Assembly: GCF_000519265.1 (NCBI RefSeq) | Contig: NZ_KI912608.1 | Span: 2,699,313-2,763,312 of the forward strand | Direction: 5' to 3' | DNA: 64,000 bases | DNA from: Desulfonatronum lacustre DSM 10312 | GTDB taxonomy: Bacteria > Desulfobacterota > Desulfovibrionia > Desulfovibrionales > Desulfonatronaceae | Shown here: positions 57,664 to 64,000 of the stretch, in pieces | How the letters are laid out: each line of letters opens with the position of its first letter | Position numbering within the stretch: the first letter of the stretch is position 1 | Notes under the pieces: generated by a model | Told to the model about the DNA's origin: nothing | Database searches by the model: none | The model's input: only the letters and a program-made list of their open reading frames with translations | Made by a program: the position numbers and the translations under genes

Positions 57664-58524
57664 CTACTTGCCGACGGCCTTGATCACCGCGTTGCAGTCC
57701 TCTTTGCCGAATCCCGCGGCGCTGGCCTCCTTGTAGTATTCCAGGGCCGCTTCCATGGCCTTCGGATCCAGGCCCCAGGCCCGGGCCATTTCCAGGCCGA
57801 GACGAACGTCCTTCAGGGCCAGATCCAGGCCGAAGCGCGGCGCGTAGTCGTCATTGGCGATCCACGGGCCGCGAACGTCCATCTGAAAGCTGCGCGCCCC
57901 GGTGTCCGTAAGCAGTTCCAGCAACAGCTTGCGGTCCAGTCCGGCCTTGTCCCCGACCCGGATGCCTTCGGCCAAAACGGCCAGGTTGGTCATCCCGATC
58001 ATGTTGGAAATCAGCTTCACGGCGCAGGCCGCGTCAACGGAGCCCACGTAGTTGGGAATGCCGATGATCTTGAAAATGTCGCCCAGTTTGTCCACCAAGA
58101 TCTTGTCTCCGCCGATGAACATGGGCTCCTCGGCCTTTTCGGCATGGGCCGGAGTCTTGCCCAGGGTGCACTGGATGTATCCCAGGCCGAGCTTCTCAGC
58201 CGCGGCCTTCAACTCGTTGGATGTGCCGGGGTCGATGGTGGAAAGCTCAATGTGCGTGGCCCCTTTTTTCATCTTGGCGTACAGGCCGCCGTCTCCGAGC
58301 ATTACGCCCGTGACGTGTTGGGGCAGGGGCAGACTGGAGAAGACCGCATCGCAGCCCGCCAAATCGGGAAGAGCCTTGGCGGCCTTTCCCGTGGTCCCGG
58401 CATCCAGGGTCCGCTGAACGGCTTCCGCGCTCAGGTCATACACCAGGACGTCCTTCCCGGCGCGAATCAGGTTCCTGGCCAGGGGGCCCCCCATAAGGCC
58501 GGCACCGATGAATCCAATCTGCAT
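57664..58524 (-). CDS. 3-Hydroxyisobutyrate dehydrogenase family reductase (possible sulfolactaldehyde reductase / DHPS dehydrogenase)
   Basis: A 286-residue beta-hydroxyacid dehydrogenase. The Rossmann motif GFIGAGLMGGPLARNLIRAG starts at residue 4, HIELSTIDPGTS is the second family motif, and the catalytic lysine lies in DAACAVKLISNMIG. YihU of E. coli, which interconverts 3-sulfolactaldehyde and 2,3-dihydroxypropanesulfonate, belongs to this family. Given the operon I infer that it oxidises dihydroxypropanesulfonate to sulfolactaldehyde with NAD. The ATG at 58524 behind AAAGGAGAG is chosen over 58602. It is the first gene of the ten-gene operon. Confidence 0.8.
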   Translation of the reverse strand: MQIGFIGAGLMGGPLARNLIRAGKDVLVYDLSAEAVQRTLDAGTTGKAAKALPDLAGCDAVFSSLPLPQHVTGVMLGDGGLYAKMKKGATHIELSTIDPGTSNELKAAAEKLGLGYIQCTLGKTPAHAEKAEEPMFIGGDKILVDKLGDIFKIIGIPNYVGSVDAACAVKLISNMIGMTNLAVLAEGIRVGDKAGLDRKLLLELLTDTGARSFQMDVRGPWIANDDYAPRFGLDLALKDVRLGLEMARAWGLDPKAMEAALEYYKEASAAGFGKEDCNAVIKAVGK

Positions 58525-58617
58525 GATACTCTCCTTTGTCTGATGAAATGGTTTATTTCCGTGATAAGCGCACTGGACTCCGGGCGTCCACGTCGCATGC
58601 ATTCACGAAAGCAGTAG

Positions 58618-58633
58618 AGCAAAGACCATTCCA
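58618..58633 (-). promoter_or_regulatory. Sigma-54 (-24/-12) promoter of the sulfonate operon
   Basis: On the minus strand TGGAATGGTCTTTGCT matches the sigma-54 consensus TGGCACG-N4-TTGCW, with the GG and GC elements exactly ten bases apart. Transcription would start near 58607, about 80 bases before the first gene. The divergent neighbour encodes a sigma-54 activator, as expected. Confidence 0.7.
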
Positions 58634-58661
58634 AGTTGAACCATTTTGTATATTTCAACTT
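58633..58661. promoter_or_regulatory. Inverted repeat next to the -24 box, possible operator
   Basis: AAGTTGAA (58633-58640) and TTCAACTT (58654-58661) form a perfect 8-base inverted repeat with a 13-base AT-rich spacer, immediately upstream of the -24 element. It could bind an accessory factor or bend DNA. Confidence 0.4.
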
Positions 58662-58719
58662 AACAAATTGATATAATGAAATTAAAATAGTTGCCAACAC
58701 AACAATTCTTTTCTTTTTA

Positions 58720-58765
58720 TGCCCACATATGGACATTGTCGCCCACTTTCCGGTACACATGGGCA
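58720..58765. promoter_or_regulatory. Candidate enhancer sites for the sigma-54 activator
   Basis: TGCCCACAT (58720-58728) and ACATGGGCA (58757-58765) are near-complementary half-sites, 28 bases apart. They lie about 90-130 bases upstream of the -24 box and just before the regulator start. Position suits an upstream activating sequence; the match is short. Confidence 0.35.
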
Positions 58766-58806
58766 CCACTTCAGGATGATCCACCACAGTGCAGTAAAGA
58801 GGCAGC

Positions 58807-60426
58807 ATGCAGAAAAGCAAAACCCAGCGTCTGGTCGTTTCCCACATCTTGAGCAAGGAACTGGTCATGGAACTCTCCCGGGCCACGTCCCGGTCGACCT
58901 TTTTTCAATCCCTCTCCCGCCTGCTCCAACAGCAGTTCGCCTTCGACCGCCTGTGCATCAACCTTTACGACCCCAACAGCGAGATGCTCAGTTATTTTTC
59001 CGCGGCCGAGGGCACGGTGGTCAGCTCCCTGTCTCCGGTGCGCAAAGCCGAGCAGAACACCGTGGCCGGACACGTCATCGCCACGCGCAAGCCGGTGGTG
59101 ATCACGGACATTGCCCAGCATTTCGCCGAATCCGTGCTGCACCCCATGGCCGAGGCCGGACTGACCACGACCATGGCTTTTCCCTTGATCCTTAACGATG
59201 AGATCGTCGGCACCCTGCACTGCTCGTTTGTGCGCAAGCCGGACAATCTTTACGGAATCATGGAGTTGTTTCTGGAACTCAGCCCATATGTGGCCGTCTG
59301 CCTGGGGGCTCTGCTGGCCTTGGAACACCTGGAACAGGGAGGAGCGCCAAGTTCCTTGCAATTGTCCTGTGCGCTTCCCGAAGCCAATGAGACCTTCATT
59401 TTCGAGAGTCCAAAGATGCGGCGATTCATGGCCATGGTGAACAAGGTCGCCCGACTGGACATCCCGGTGTTGTTGCTGGGTGAAACCGGGACCGGAAAAA
59501 CCCATCTGGCCCGGTACATCCATGCTGTCGGCAAGCGCGCCACGCAGAATTTCGTCCGGGTCAACTGCCCGGCCCTGTCCACGAGCCTGTTTGAAAGCGA
59601 GATTTTCGGGCATGCCAAGGGAGCGTTCACCGGAGCGTCCACCAAACGAATCGGTCGGATCGAGCTGGCCCACGACGGGACCCTGTTTCTGGATGAAATC
59701 GCGGAATTGAGCCAGGAGATGCAGAGCAAGCTCCTGCATGTTCTGGATGAGCAGTGCTTCGAACGGGTGGGGGAAAGCGTGTCGCTGTCCGTGGACGCGC
59801 GCCTGGTGACCGCGACCAACGTGGACGTCCAGCAGGCCATGGCCCAGGGCAAACTGCGCCGGGATTTCTATTATCGGCTCTCGGCGTGCACGCTGGAACT
59901 TCCTCCGTTGCGTGAACGCCCGGAGGACATCCCGGTGCTGGCCAACTTTTTCATCAATCAGCTTTGCCCCCAGCACGGACTGCCCAAGCCGCGCTTGACT
60001 TCGGAGATGACGAACCGCCTGCTCGACCACCACTGGCCGGGCAATATCCGCGAACTGCGCAACGTCCTGAGCAAGATCCTGCTCAAGAACTGTATTTCCG
60101 GAGAATTGACCACCGATGACATCCGCGAGGTCCTGAACAAAGAGGGTGACGACATTCAGAAGCTGGAAAGCCTCCAGCCCGCCCCCGGAGAAGCCGCTTT
60201 CGAACACGATTCGGCCCGGACGACATCGAAGCCTGCTCGCTCCACGTCAGATGGTCCGCCACGGCTGGAGGACCTGGAGCGCCAACATATCCTGGAAACC
60301 CTGCGCCGAACCCGCGGCGTGGTCTCCGGCCCCAAAGGCGCCGCCGCCCTGCTCGGCCTCCCCCGCTCCACGCTCCAACACCGGATGCGCAAGCTGGGGA
60401 TTGATTGGAAGAAAGAAGCGTGGTGA
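58807..60426 (+). CDS. GAF domain sigma-54 transcriptional activator
   Basis: A 539-residue activator. Residues about 20-185 form a GAF domain (FDRLCINLYDPNSEMLSYFS, VAGHVIATRKPVVITD, TTMAFPLILNDEIVGTLH), as in FhlA-type sensors of small metabolites. The AAA+ domain has Walker A GETGTGKTHLARYIH, the GAFTGA loop and Walker B GTLFLDEIAE. The C-terminal Fis helix-turn-helix is in GPKGAAALLGLPRSTLQHRM. It is divergent from the sulfonate operon and almost certainly activates it, with the sulfonate or an intermediate as effector. No receiver domain is present. Confidence 0.92.
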   Translation: MQKSKTQRLVVSHILSKELVMELSRATSRSTFFQSLSRLLQQQFAFDRLCINLYDPNSEMLSYFSAAEGTVVSSLSPVRKAEQNTVAGHVIATRKPVVITDIAQHFAESVLHPMAEAGLTTTMAFPLILNDEIVGTLHCSFVRKPDNLYGIMELFLELSPYVAVCLGALLALEHLEQGGAPSSLQLSCALPEANETFIFESPKMRRFMAMVNKVARLDIPVLLLGETGTGKTHLARYIHAVGKRATQNFVRVNCPALSTSLFESEIFGHAKGAFTGASTKRIGRIELAHDGTLFLDEIAELSQEMQSKLLHVLDEQCFERVGESVSLSVDARLVTATNVDVQQAMAQGKLRRDFYYRLSACTLELPPLRERPEDIPVLANFFINQLCPQHGLPKPRLTSEMTNRLLDHHWPGNIRELRNVLSKILLKNCISGELTTDDIREVLNKEGDDIQKLESLQPAPGEAAFEHDSARTTSKPARSTSDGPPRLEDLERQHILETLRRTRGVVSGPKGAAALLGLPRSTLQHRMRKLGIDWKKEAW

Positions 60427-60609
60427 CGCAGAGGCATTGCAAGTCACTCGCTTTGTCGGTGGTTGCTGTCCTTTCACATCGGGTAGACGCGCATACCCGA
60501 AAAATGCCCATTCTCCCCCCTTGCCTCCGGCCCCCAAGCCTGTTTTAGTCCCATGCTGGTAAAGAGGGACGGACAGCCCCGTCCTCTGAATGTATAACCA
60601 GGGAGGAGA

Positions 60610-62019
60610 ATGTTTCAGTTAAGCGGGCGGCAACGCAGCGTCGCCAAGAAGATGACCACCGACCTGGCGGCCCGGAAGGCCAAGGCAGCGATCCAGCTCA
60701 AACCGCGGGTACTCAAAGCCGATCCGGACAGCCAGAATCTTGAAAAAACGACGGATTGGAAATCCCAATGGACCGATTGGAAATGGCATGTCCGTAATTC
60801 CATTCGAGACCTGGATACCTTTGAACGCCTGCTCGGGGTCCGCTTTCCGGACTTGCAACGCAAGGCCTTCGCCCGGACCACGGACAAGTTCCCCATGTCC
60901 GTCACGCCCTACTATCTCTCCTTGATCGATCCCGAGGACTACGCCGAAGACCCGGTCTTCCTGCAGGCCTTTCCATCGCCCAAGGAACTGATGGTCGGAC
61001 GCAACGACATGAGCGACCCCCTGCACGAAGACGAGGACAGTCCTGCCCCGGGGATCACCCACCGTTACCCTGACCGGGTGCTCTTCCACATCAGCAACGT
61101 CTGCTCCATGTACTGCCGCCACTGCACCCGCAAACGCAAGGTGGGGGACCAGGACACCGAGGCCATGGCCGGAAAGCGGGAACTGCTCCAAGGGCTGGAC
61201 TACATCCGCAAGACCCCCCAGGTCCGGGACGTGCTGCTTTCCGGCGGGGACCCGCTGATGCTCTCCGACGAGCGCCTGGACTGGATTCTGGGCGAATTGC
61301 GGACCATCGACCATGTGGAGGTGGTGCGCATCGGCACCCGGATGCCCGTGGTCCTGCCCTACCGGATCACCGACGACCTAGTGCGGATGCTCAAAACGCA
61401 TCACCCGTTGTGGCTGAACACCCATTTCAATCATCCCCGGGAAATCACGTCCACGTCCAAGGCCGCTCTGGCCCGCCTGGCCGACGCCGGAATCCCCCTG
61501 GGCAACCAGTCCGTGCTGCTGGCCGGGGTCAACGACTGCCACCGCCTGATCCGCACCCTGAACCAGAAGCTGGTCAAGAACCGGGTACGGCCCTACTACC
61601 TTTACCAGTGCGACCTGTCCGAGGGATTGGAGCATTTTCGGACCCCGGTGGGCAAGGGCATCGAGATTATCGAAAGCCTGCGCGGTCATACCAGCGGCTT
61701 CTCCGTACCCACCTACGTTGTGGACGCCCCGGGAGGCGGCGGAAAGATCCCGATCATGCCCAACTACGTGGTTTCCTGGGGTGCGAACAAGGTCGTGCTG
61801 CGCAACTTCGAGGGCGTGATCACCACCTACGCCGAGCCGGAAAGCTACGAGGCCCGGTTTTGCGACCGCAAGTGCGATGCCTGCAATCTCCAGCTCAAGG
61901 AAGACGACGCCGTGGAGCAGTGCGTGGGCATCGAGAAGCTCCTGTCGGATTGGGACGACACGTGCAGCCTGACCCCCAGCGACAATGCCAGAATGGAGCG
62001 TCGCAACAATGTTGCCTAG
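60610..62019 (+). CDS. ablA: Lysine 2,3-aminomutase
   Basis: A 469-residue radical SAM, PLP enzyme (also named kamA) converting L-alpha-lysine to L-beta-lysine. The cluster motif is CSMYCRHC (C-x3-C-x2-C), followed by [12 protein letters not shown]. The PLP-binding lysine is in [12 protein letters not shown]. Three C-terminal cysteines ([11 protein letters not shown] region) resemble the zinc-binding tail. RBS GGGAGGAGA. With the overlapping ablB gene it forms the pathway to the compatible solute N-epsilon-acetyl-beta-lysine. Confidence 0.93.
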   Translation: MFQLSGRQRSVAKKMTTDLAARKAKAAIQLKPRVLKADPDSQNLEKTTDWKSQWTDWKWHVRNSIRDLDTFERLLGVRFPDLQRKAFARTTDKFPMSVTPYYLSLIDPEDYAEDPVFLQAFPSPKELMVGRNDMSDPLHEDEDSPAPGITHRYPDRVLFHISNVCSMYCRHCTRKRKVGDQDTEAMAGKRELLQGLDYIRKTPQVRDVLLSGGDPLMLSDERLDWILGELRTIDHVEVVRIGTRMPVVLPYRITDDLVRMLKTHHPLWLNTHFNHPREITSTSKAALARLADAGIPLGNQSVLLAGVNDCHRLIRTLNQKLVKNRVRPYYLYQCDLSEGLEHFRTPVGKGIEIIESLRGHTSGFSVPTYVVDAPGGGGKIPIMPNYVVSWGANKVVLRNFEGVITTYAEPESYEARFCDRKCDACNLQLKEDDAVEQCVGIEKLLSDWDDTCSLTPSDNARMERRNNVA

Positions 62020-62956
62020 CACCGCTTCCAGCGGAGATTTCAGGCCTTCCGCGGACAAGCTGGAGCGCATCGGCGCTTCCCTGGTCCAGCACGGGCCGTT
62101 GAATGCCAGGGCCTACCTGATGCATCTGGCCCCGCCCGAGGAACCGACCATCGTGCCCACCCTGGAAAAACTGGCGCGCGCGCACGGATACACCAAGATC
62201 TTCGCCAAGGTGCCCGAAGGCGCGGCGGCCCGGTTCACCAAGGCCGGATACGCGGCCGAGGCCGTGGTTCCCGGGCTGTATAACGGCCGCGAGGCCGGCG
62301 TGTTCATGGGCCGGTATTTCGCGGACTGGCGCAGAGAACCGGCCAATCCCCATGCATTGCGCGACGTCCTGTCGGTTGCCCGGAATAAGGCGGCCCAGGC
62401 CGGAACCTCCGCGGCTTCCGCGTCCCGTCCGGCCTCGTCTCCTTCCCTGCCTCGGGACGCACGCATCGTGCCCTTGGGGCCGGACCAGGCCGAGGACATG
62501 GCCAAGGTCTACCGCGCCGTGTTCGACTCCTATCCCTTTCCGATCTTTGATCCAGCCTATCTGCGCAACTCCATGACCGGGACCACGCGCTTCTACGGCG
62601 TCCTGATCCAGGACCGGCTGGCGGCCCTGGCCTCCGCGGAGGTGGACCCGGAAACCGGGTCAGCGGAAATGACCGACTTCGCCACCCTGCCTGAATTCCG
62701 GGGCCGAAAACTGGCCGGAATCCTCCTGGCGCACATGACCGAACGGATGCGGGACCTGGGGCTGAGCACCTTGTACACCATCGCCCGTGCCGAATCCTAC
62801 GCCATGAACGTCACCTTTGCCCGAGCCGGATACGTCTTCGGCGGAACCCTGCCCAACAACACGCACATCGGCGGAGGATTGGAGTCCATGAACGTCTGGC
62901 ACCTTGCTTTGCGTGAGGACCTTTCCCAACCCTTCACCCGGAACCCGAAAACATGA
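62009..62956 (+). CDS. ablB: Beta-lysine N-acetyltransferase
   Basis: About 315 residues. The N-terminal half ([49 protein letters not shown]) is specific to AblB. The second half is a GNAT domain with [20 protein letters not shown] as acetyl-CoA loop and [17 protein letters not shown]. It acetylates the epsilon-amine of beta-lysine to give an osmolyte. The ATG at 62009 overlaps the end of ablA and has GGAG upstream; 61985 is an alternative. Its stop overlaps the next start. Confidence 0.92.
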   Translation: MLPSTASSGDFRPSADKLERIGASLVQHGPLNARAYLMHLAPPEEPTIVPTLEKLARAHGYTKIFAKVPEGAAARFTKAGYAAEAVVPGLYNGREAGVFMGRYFADWRREPANPHALRDVLSVARNKAAQAGTSAASASRPASSPSLPRDARIVPLGPDQAEDMAKVYRAVFDSYPFPIFDPAYLRNSMTGTTRFYGVLIQDRLAALASAEVDPETGSAEMTDFATLPEFRGRKLAGILLAHMTERMRDLGLSTLYTIARAESYAMNVTFARAGYVFGGTLPNNTHIGGGLESMNVWHLALREDLSQPFTRNPKT

Positions 62957-63816
62957 AAGAAAGCCGCTGGCGGCCATGGCTGTTGCTTTCGCCGTCCCTG
63001 ACCGCCATCTTCTTCCTGCTGGTCGTCCCGGTGCTCTTCGTCGTGGTCTACAGCTTCTGGCTGCGCGCGCCCACCGGGGCGGCCATCCCGGCATTTCAGT
63101 TCGGCAACTATGCCCGCTTTTTCGAAGACCTGTTCTATCCGACCATCCTCTTCCGCACCCTGCGGGTCTCGGTGATCTGCGTCCTTTTGTGCCTGGTCAT
63201 GGGCTACATCCCGGCCTATTTTTTCTACCGCAGCAAATCCCGCTACCGCCAGGCCCTGATCCTGCTGATCATGGTCCCGTTCTGGATCAGCTTCATCATC
63301 CGAACCATGAGCTGGATCAACATCCTCGGGGCCAACGGATTTTTGAACTATACCCTGATGCGCTTCGGGATCATCACTGAACCGCTCTCCCTGCTGTACA
63401 ACGAAGCGGCCGTGCTCATGGGGCTGATCCAGTATTTGTTGCCGTTCATGATCCTGAACATCTACGTCAGCCTGGAGGCCATCGACAAAAATCTGCTGGA
63501 AGCGGCCCGGAGCATGGGCTGCAACGAGTGGCAGGCCTTCAGGGAGGTCACTTTGCCGCTGAGTCTGCCCGGAGTCAGCGCCGGATGTCTGCTGGTCTTC
63601 GTGCTTACCGCGGGCACTTACCTGCCGCCGATGATCCTGGGCGGACCTGGCAACGAAATGATCGCCAACCTGATCTTCAACCGGGTCATCGGCACCCTTG
63701 ATTGGCCCTTCGGATCGGCCATCAGCGTGATCCTGCTGCTGCTTCTGGGATGCATCGTCTGGACCTACAACCGCTATCTGGGCATCAATACGCTGTTCAA
63801 GGCGTTCAAGAGCTAA
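62953..63816 (+). CDS. ABC transporter permease, PotB type
   Basis: A 287-residue inner-membrane permease with six hydrophobic segments and the EAA loop LLEAARSMGCNEWQAFREVTLP that contacts the ATPase. It resembles the spermidine/putrescine permease PotB. It overlaps ablB by four bases (ATGA), so it is co-expressed with the beta-lysine genes; uptake of a polyamine, or of lysine or an osmolyte-related compound, is possible. Confidence 0.88.
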   Translation: MKESRWRPWLLLSPSLTAIFFLLVVPVLFVVVYSFWLRAPTGAAIPAFQFGNYARFFEDLFYPTILFRTLRVSVICVLLCLVMGYIPAYFFYRSKSRYRQALILLIMVPFWISFIIRTMSWINILGANGFLNYTLMRFGIITEPLSLLYNEAAVLMGLIQYLLPFMILNIYVSLEAIDKNLLEAARSMGCNEWQAFREVTLPLSLPGVSAGCLLVFVLTAGTYLPPMILGGPGNEMIANLIFNRVIGTLDWPFGSAISVILLLLLGCIVWTYNRYLGINTLFKAFKS

Positions 63817-63820
63817 GGCC

Positions 63821-64000
63821 ATGAAACTTCCCTTTTCCGGCTGGTCCCTGATCCGACTGTACACCATCCTGGTGTACCTGTTCATGTTTTTGCCCATCGT
63901 GGTGGTGATCGTCCTCTCCTTCAACCCGCAGCAGTTCGCCAGTTTCCCGATGCAGGGCTTCAGCCTGAAGTGGTATGTCCAGCTGGCCCAGAACGAGGCC
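63821..64000 (+). CDS. ABC transporter permease, PotC type (partial)
   Basis: The first 60 codons of the second permease. MKLPFSGWSLIRLYTILVYL and FLPIVVVIVLSFNPQQF are the PotC N-terminal membrane helix and loop. It begins four bases after the PotB-like gene and is cut by the window end. The ATPase and binding protein probably follow. Confidence 0.85.
   Translation, partial: MKLPFSGWSLIRLYTILVYLFMFLPIVVVIVLSFNPQQFASFPMQGFSLKWYVQLAQNEA

Noticed and set aside
60540-60600. GGGACGG/CCGTCC hairpin before ablA as a riboswitch
   Set aside because: Only a short imperfect stem; no conserved lysine riboswitch (L-box) elements are visible.
62797-63924. 375-codon open frame on the minus strand, rich in Asp, Gln and His
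   Set aside because: Antisense to ablB and the PotB-type permease; low-complexity composition typical of reverse-complement reading of membrane protein genes.

Overview
The window is dense, high-GC bacterial chromosome with no rRNA, tRNA, CRISPR array or prophage that I could recognise. Gene content and order point to the Desulfovibrionales. The supporting features are the run mreB-mreC-mreD-mrdA-rodA-bactofilin placed directly before atpF'-atpF-atpH-atpA-atpG-atpD-atpC, a split b/b' ATP synthase without linked a and c subunits, tungsten-type aldehyde:ferredoxin oxidoreductase and TRAP genes, and many sigma-54 regulators. An ablA-ablB pair for N-epsilon-acetyl-beta-lysine and a periplasmic glucan locus suggest a salt-adapted member. 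This placement is an inference, not a determination.

Layout. 1-8.3 kb: end of a class V aminotransferase, DUF1844, argC, prepilin peptidase, a hypothetical protein, thpR, an HD-GYP protein, pncC, nadK and a large DUF89-like protein. 8.3-11.8 kb (minus strand): a cysteine synthase fused to a degenerate cysteinyl-tRNA synthetase, a small zinc-ribbon protein, rsfS and tatA. 12.4-18.3 kb: hypothetical protein, HAD phosphatase, YggT, DUF167 and DUF465 proteins, then the branched-chain amino acid genes ilvB, ilvN and ilvC, ending in a clear terminator. 18.4-22.1 kb: NtrC-type response regulator and a GAF-MshEN-PilB/GspE ATPase. 22.2-33.9 kb (minus): ATP synthase operon, then bactofilin and the rod-shape genes. 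34-37.2 kb: TIGR01212 radical SAM protein, MGMT, TIGR01777 epimerase and acyl-ACP thioesterase. 37.2-42.6 kb (minus): OpgB-like sulfatase-fold enzyme, a palindromic repeat, DUF2062 and a GH17-GT2 glucan synthase. 43-46.7 kb (minus): permease, TIGR03943 protein and a GNAT-histone deacetylase-type fusion. 46.8-48.5 kb: a decayed patch with a DUF4143 remnant, a class II aldolase, a truncated parE and an intact parD.

The most interesting region is 48.5-60.4 kb. A ten-gene minus-strand operon encodes a YihU/3-hydroxyisobutyrate-type dehydrogenase, a TRAP transporter (DctP, DctQ, DctM), a tungsten-type aldehyde:ferredoxin oxidoreductase, a MoaD/ThiS-like protein, a LarA-type nickel-pincer racemase homologue, a ThiF/MoeB-like protein and both subunits of (2R)-sulfolactate sulfo-lyase (SuyA, SuyB). 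It is preceded by a good -24/-12 promoter and a divergent GAF-AAA-Fis sigma-54 activator. Together these suggest anaerobic catabolism of a C3 sulfonate (dihydroxypropanesulfonate or sulfolactate) through sulfolactaldehyde and sulfolactate to pyruvate and sulfite. Sulfite would then serve as respiratory electron acceptor. Two steps appear non-standard: aldehyde oxidation by a ferredoxin-linked tungstoenzyme and stereo-inversion of sulfolactate by a LarA-family enzyme. A 161-bp MITE-like element with terminal inverted repeats and a direct repeat at its ends has inserted just after the thiF-like stop codon, inside this operon.

60.6-64 kb (plus): ablA, ablB and the start of a PotB/PotC-type ABC transporter cut by the window edge.
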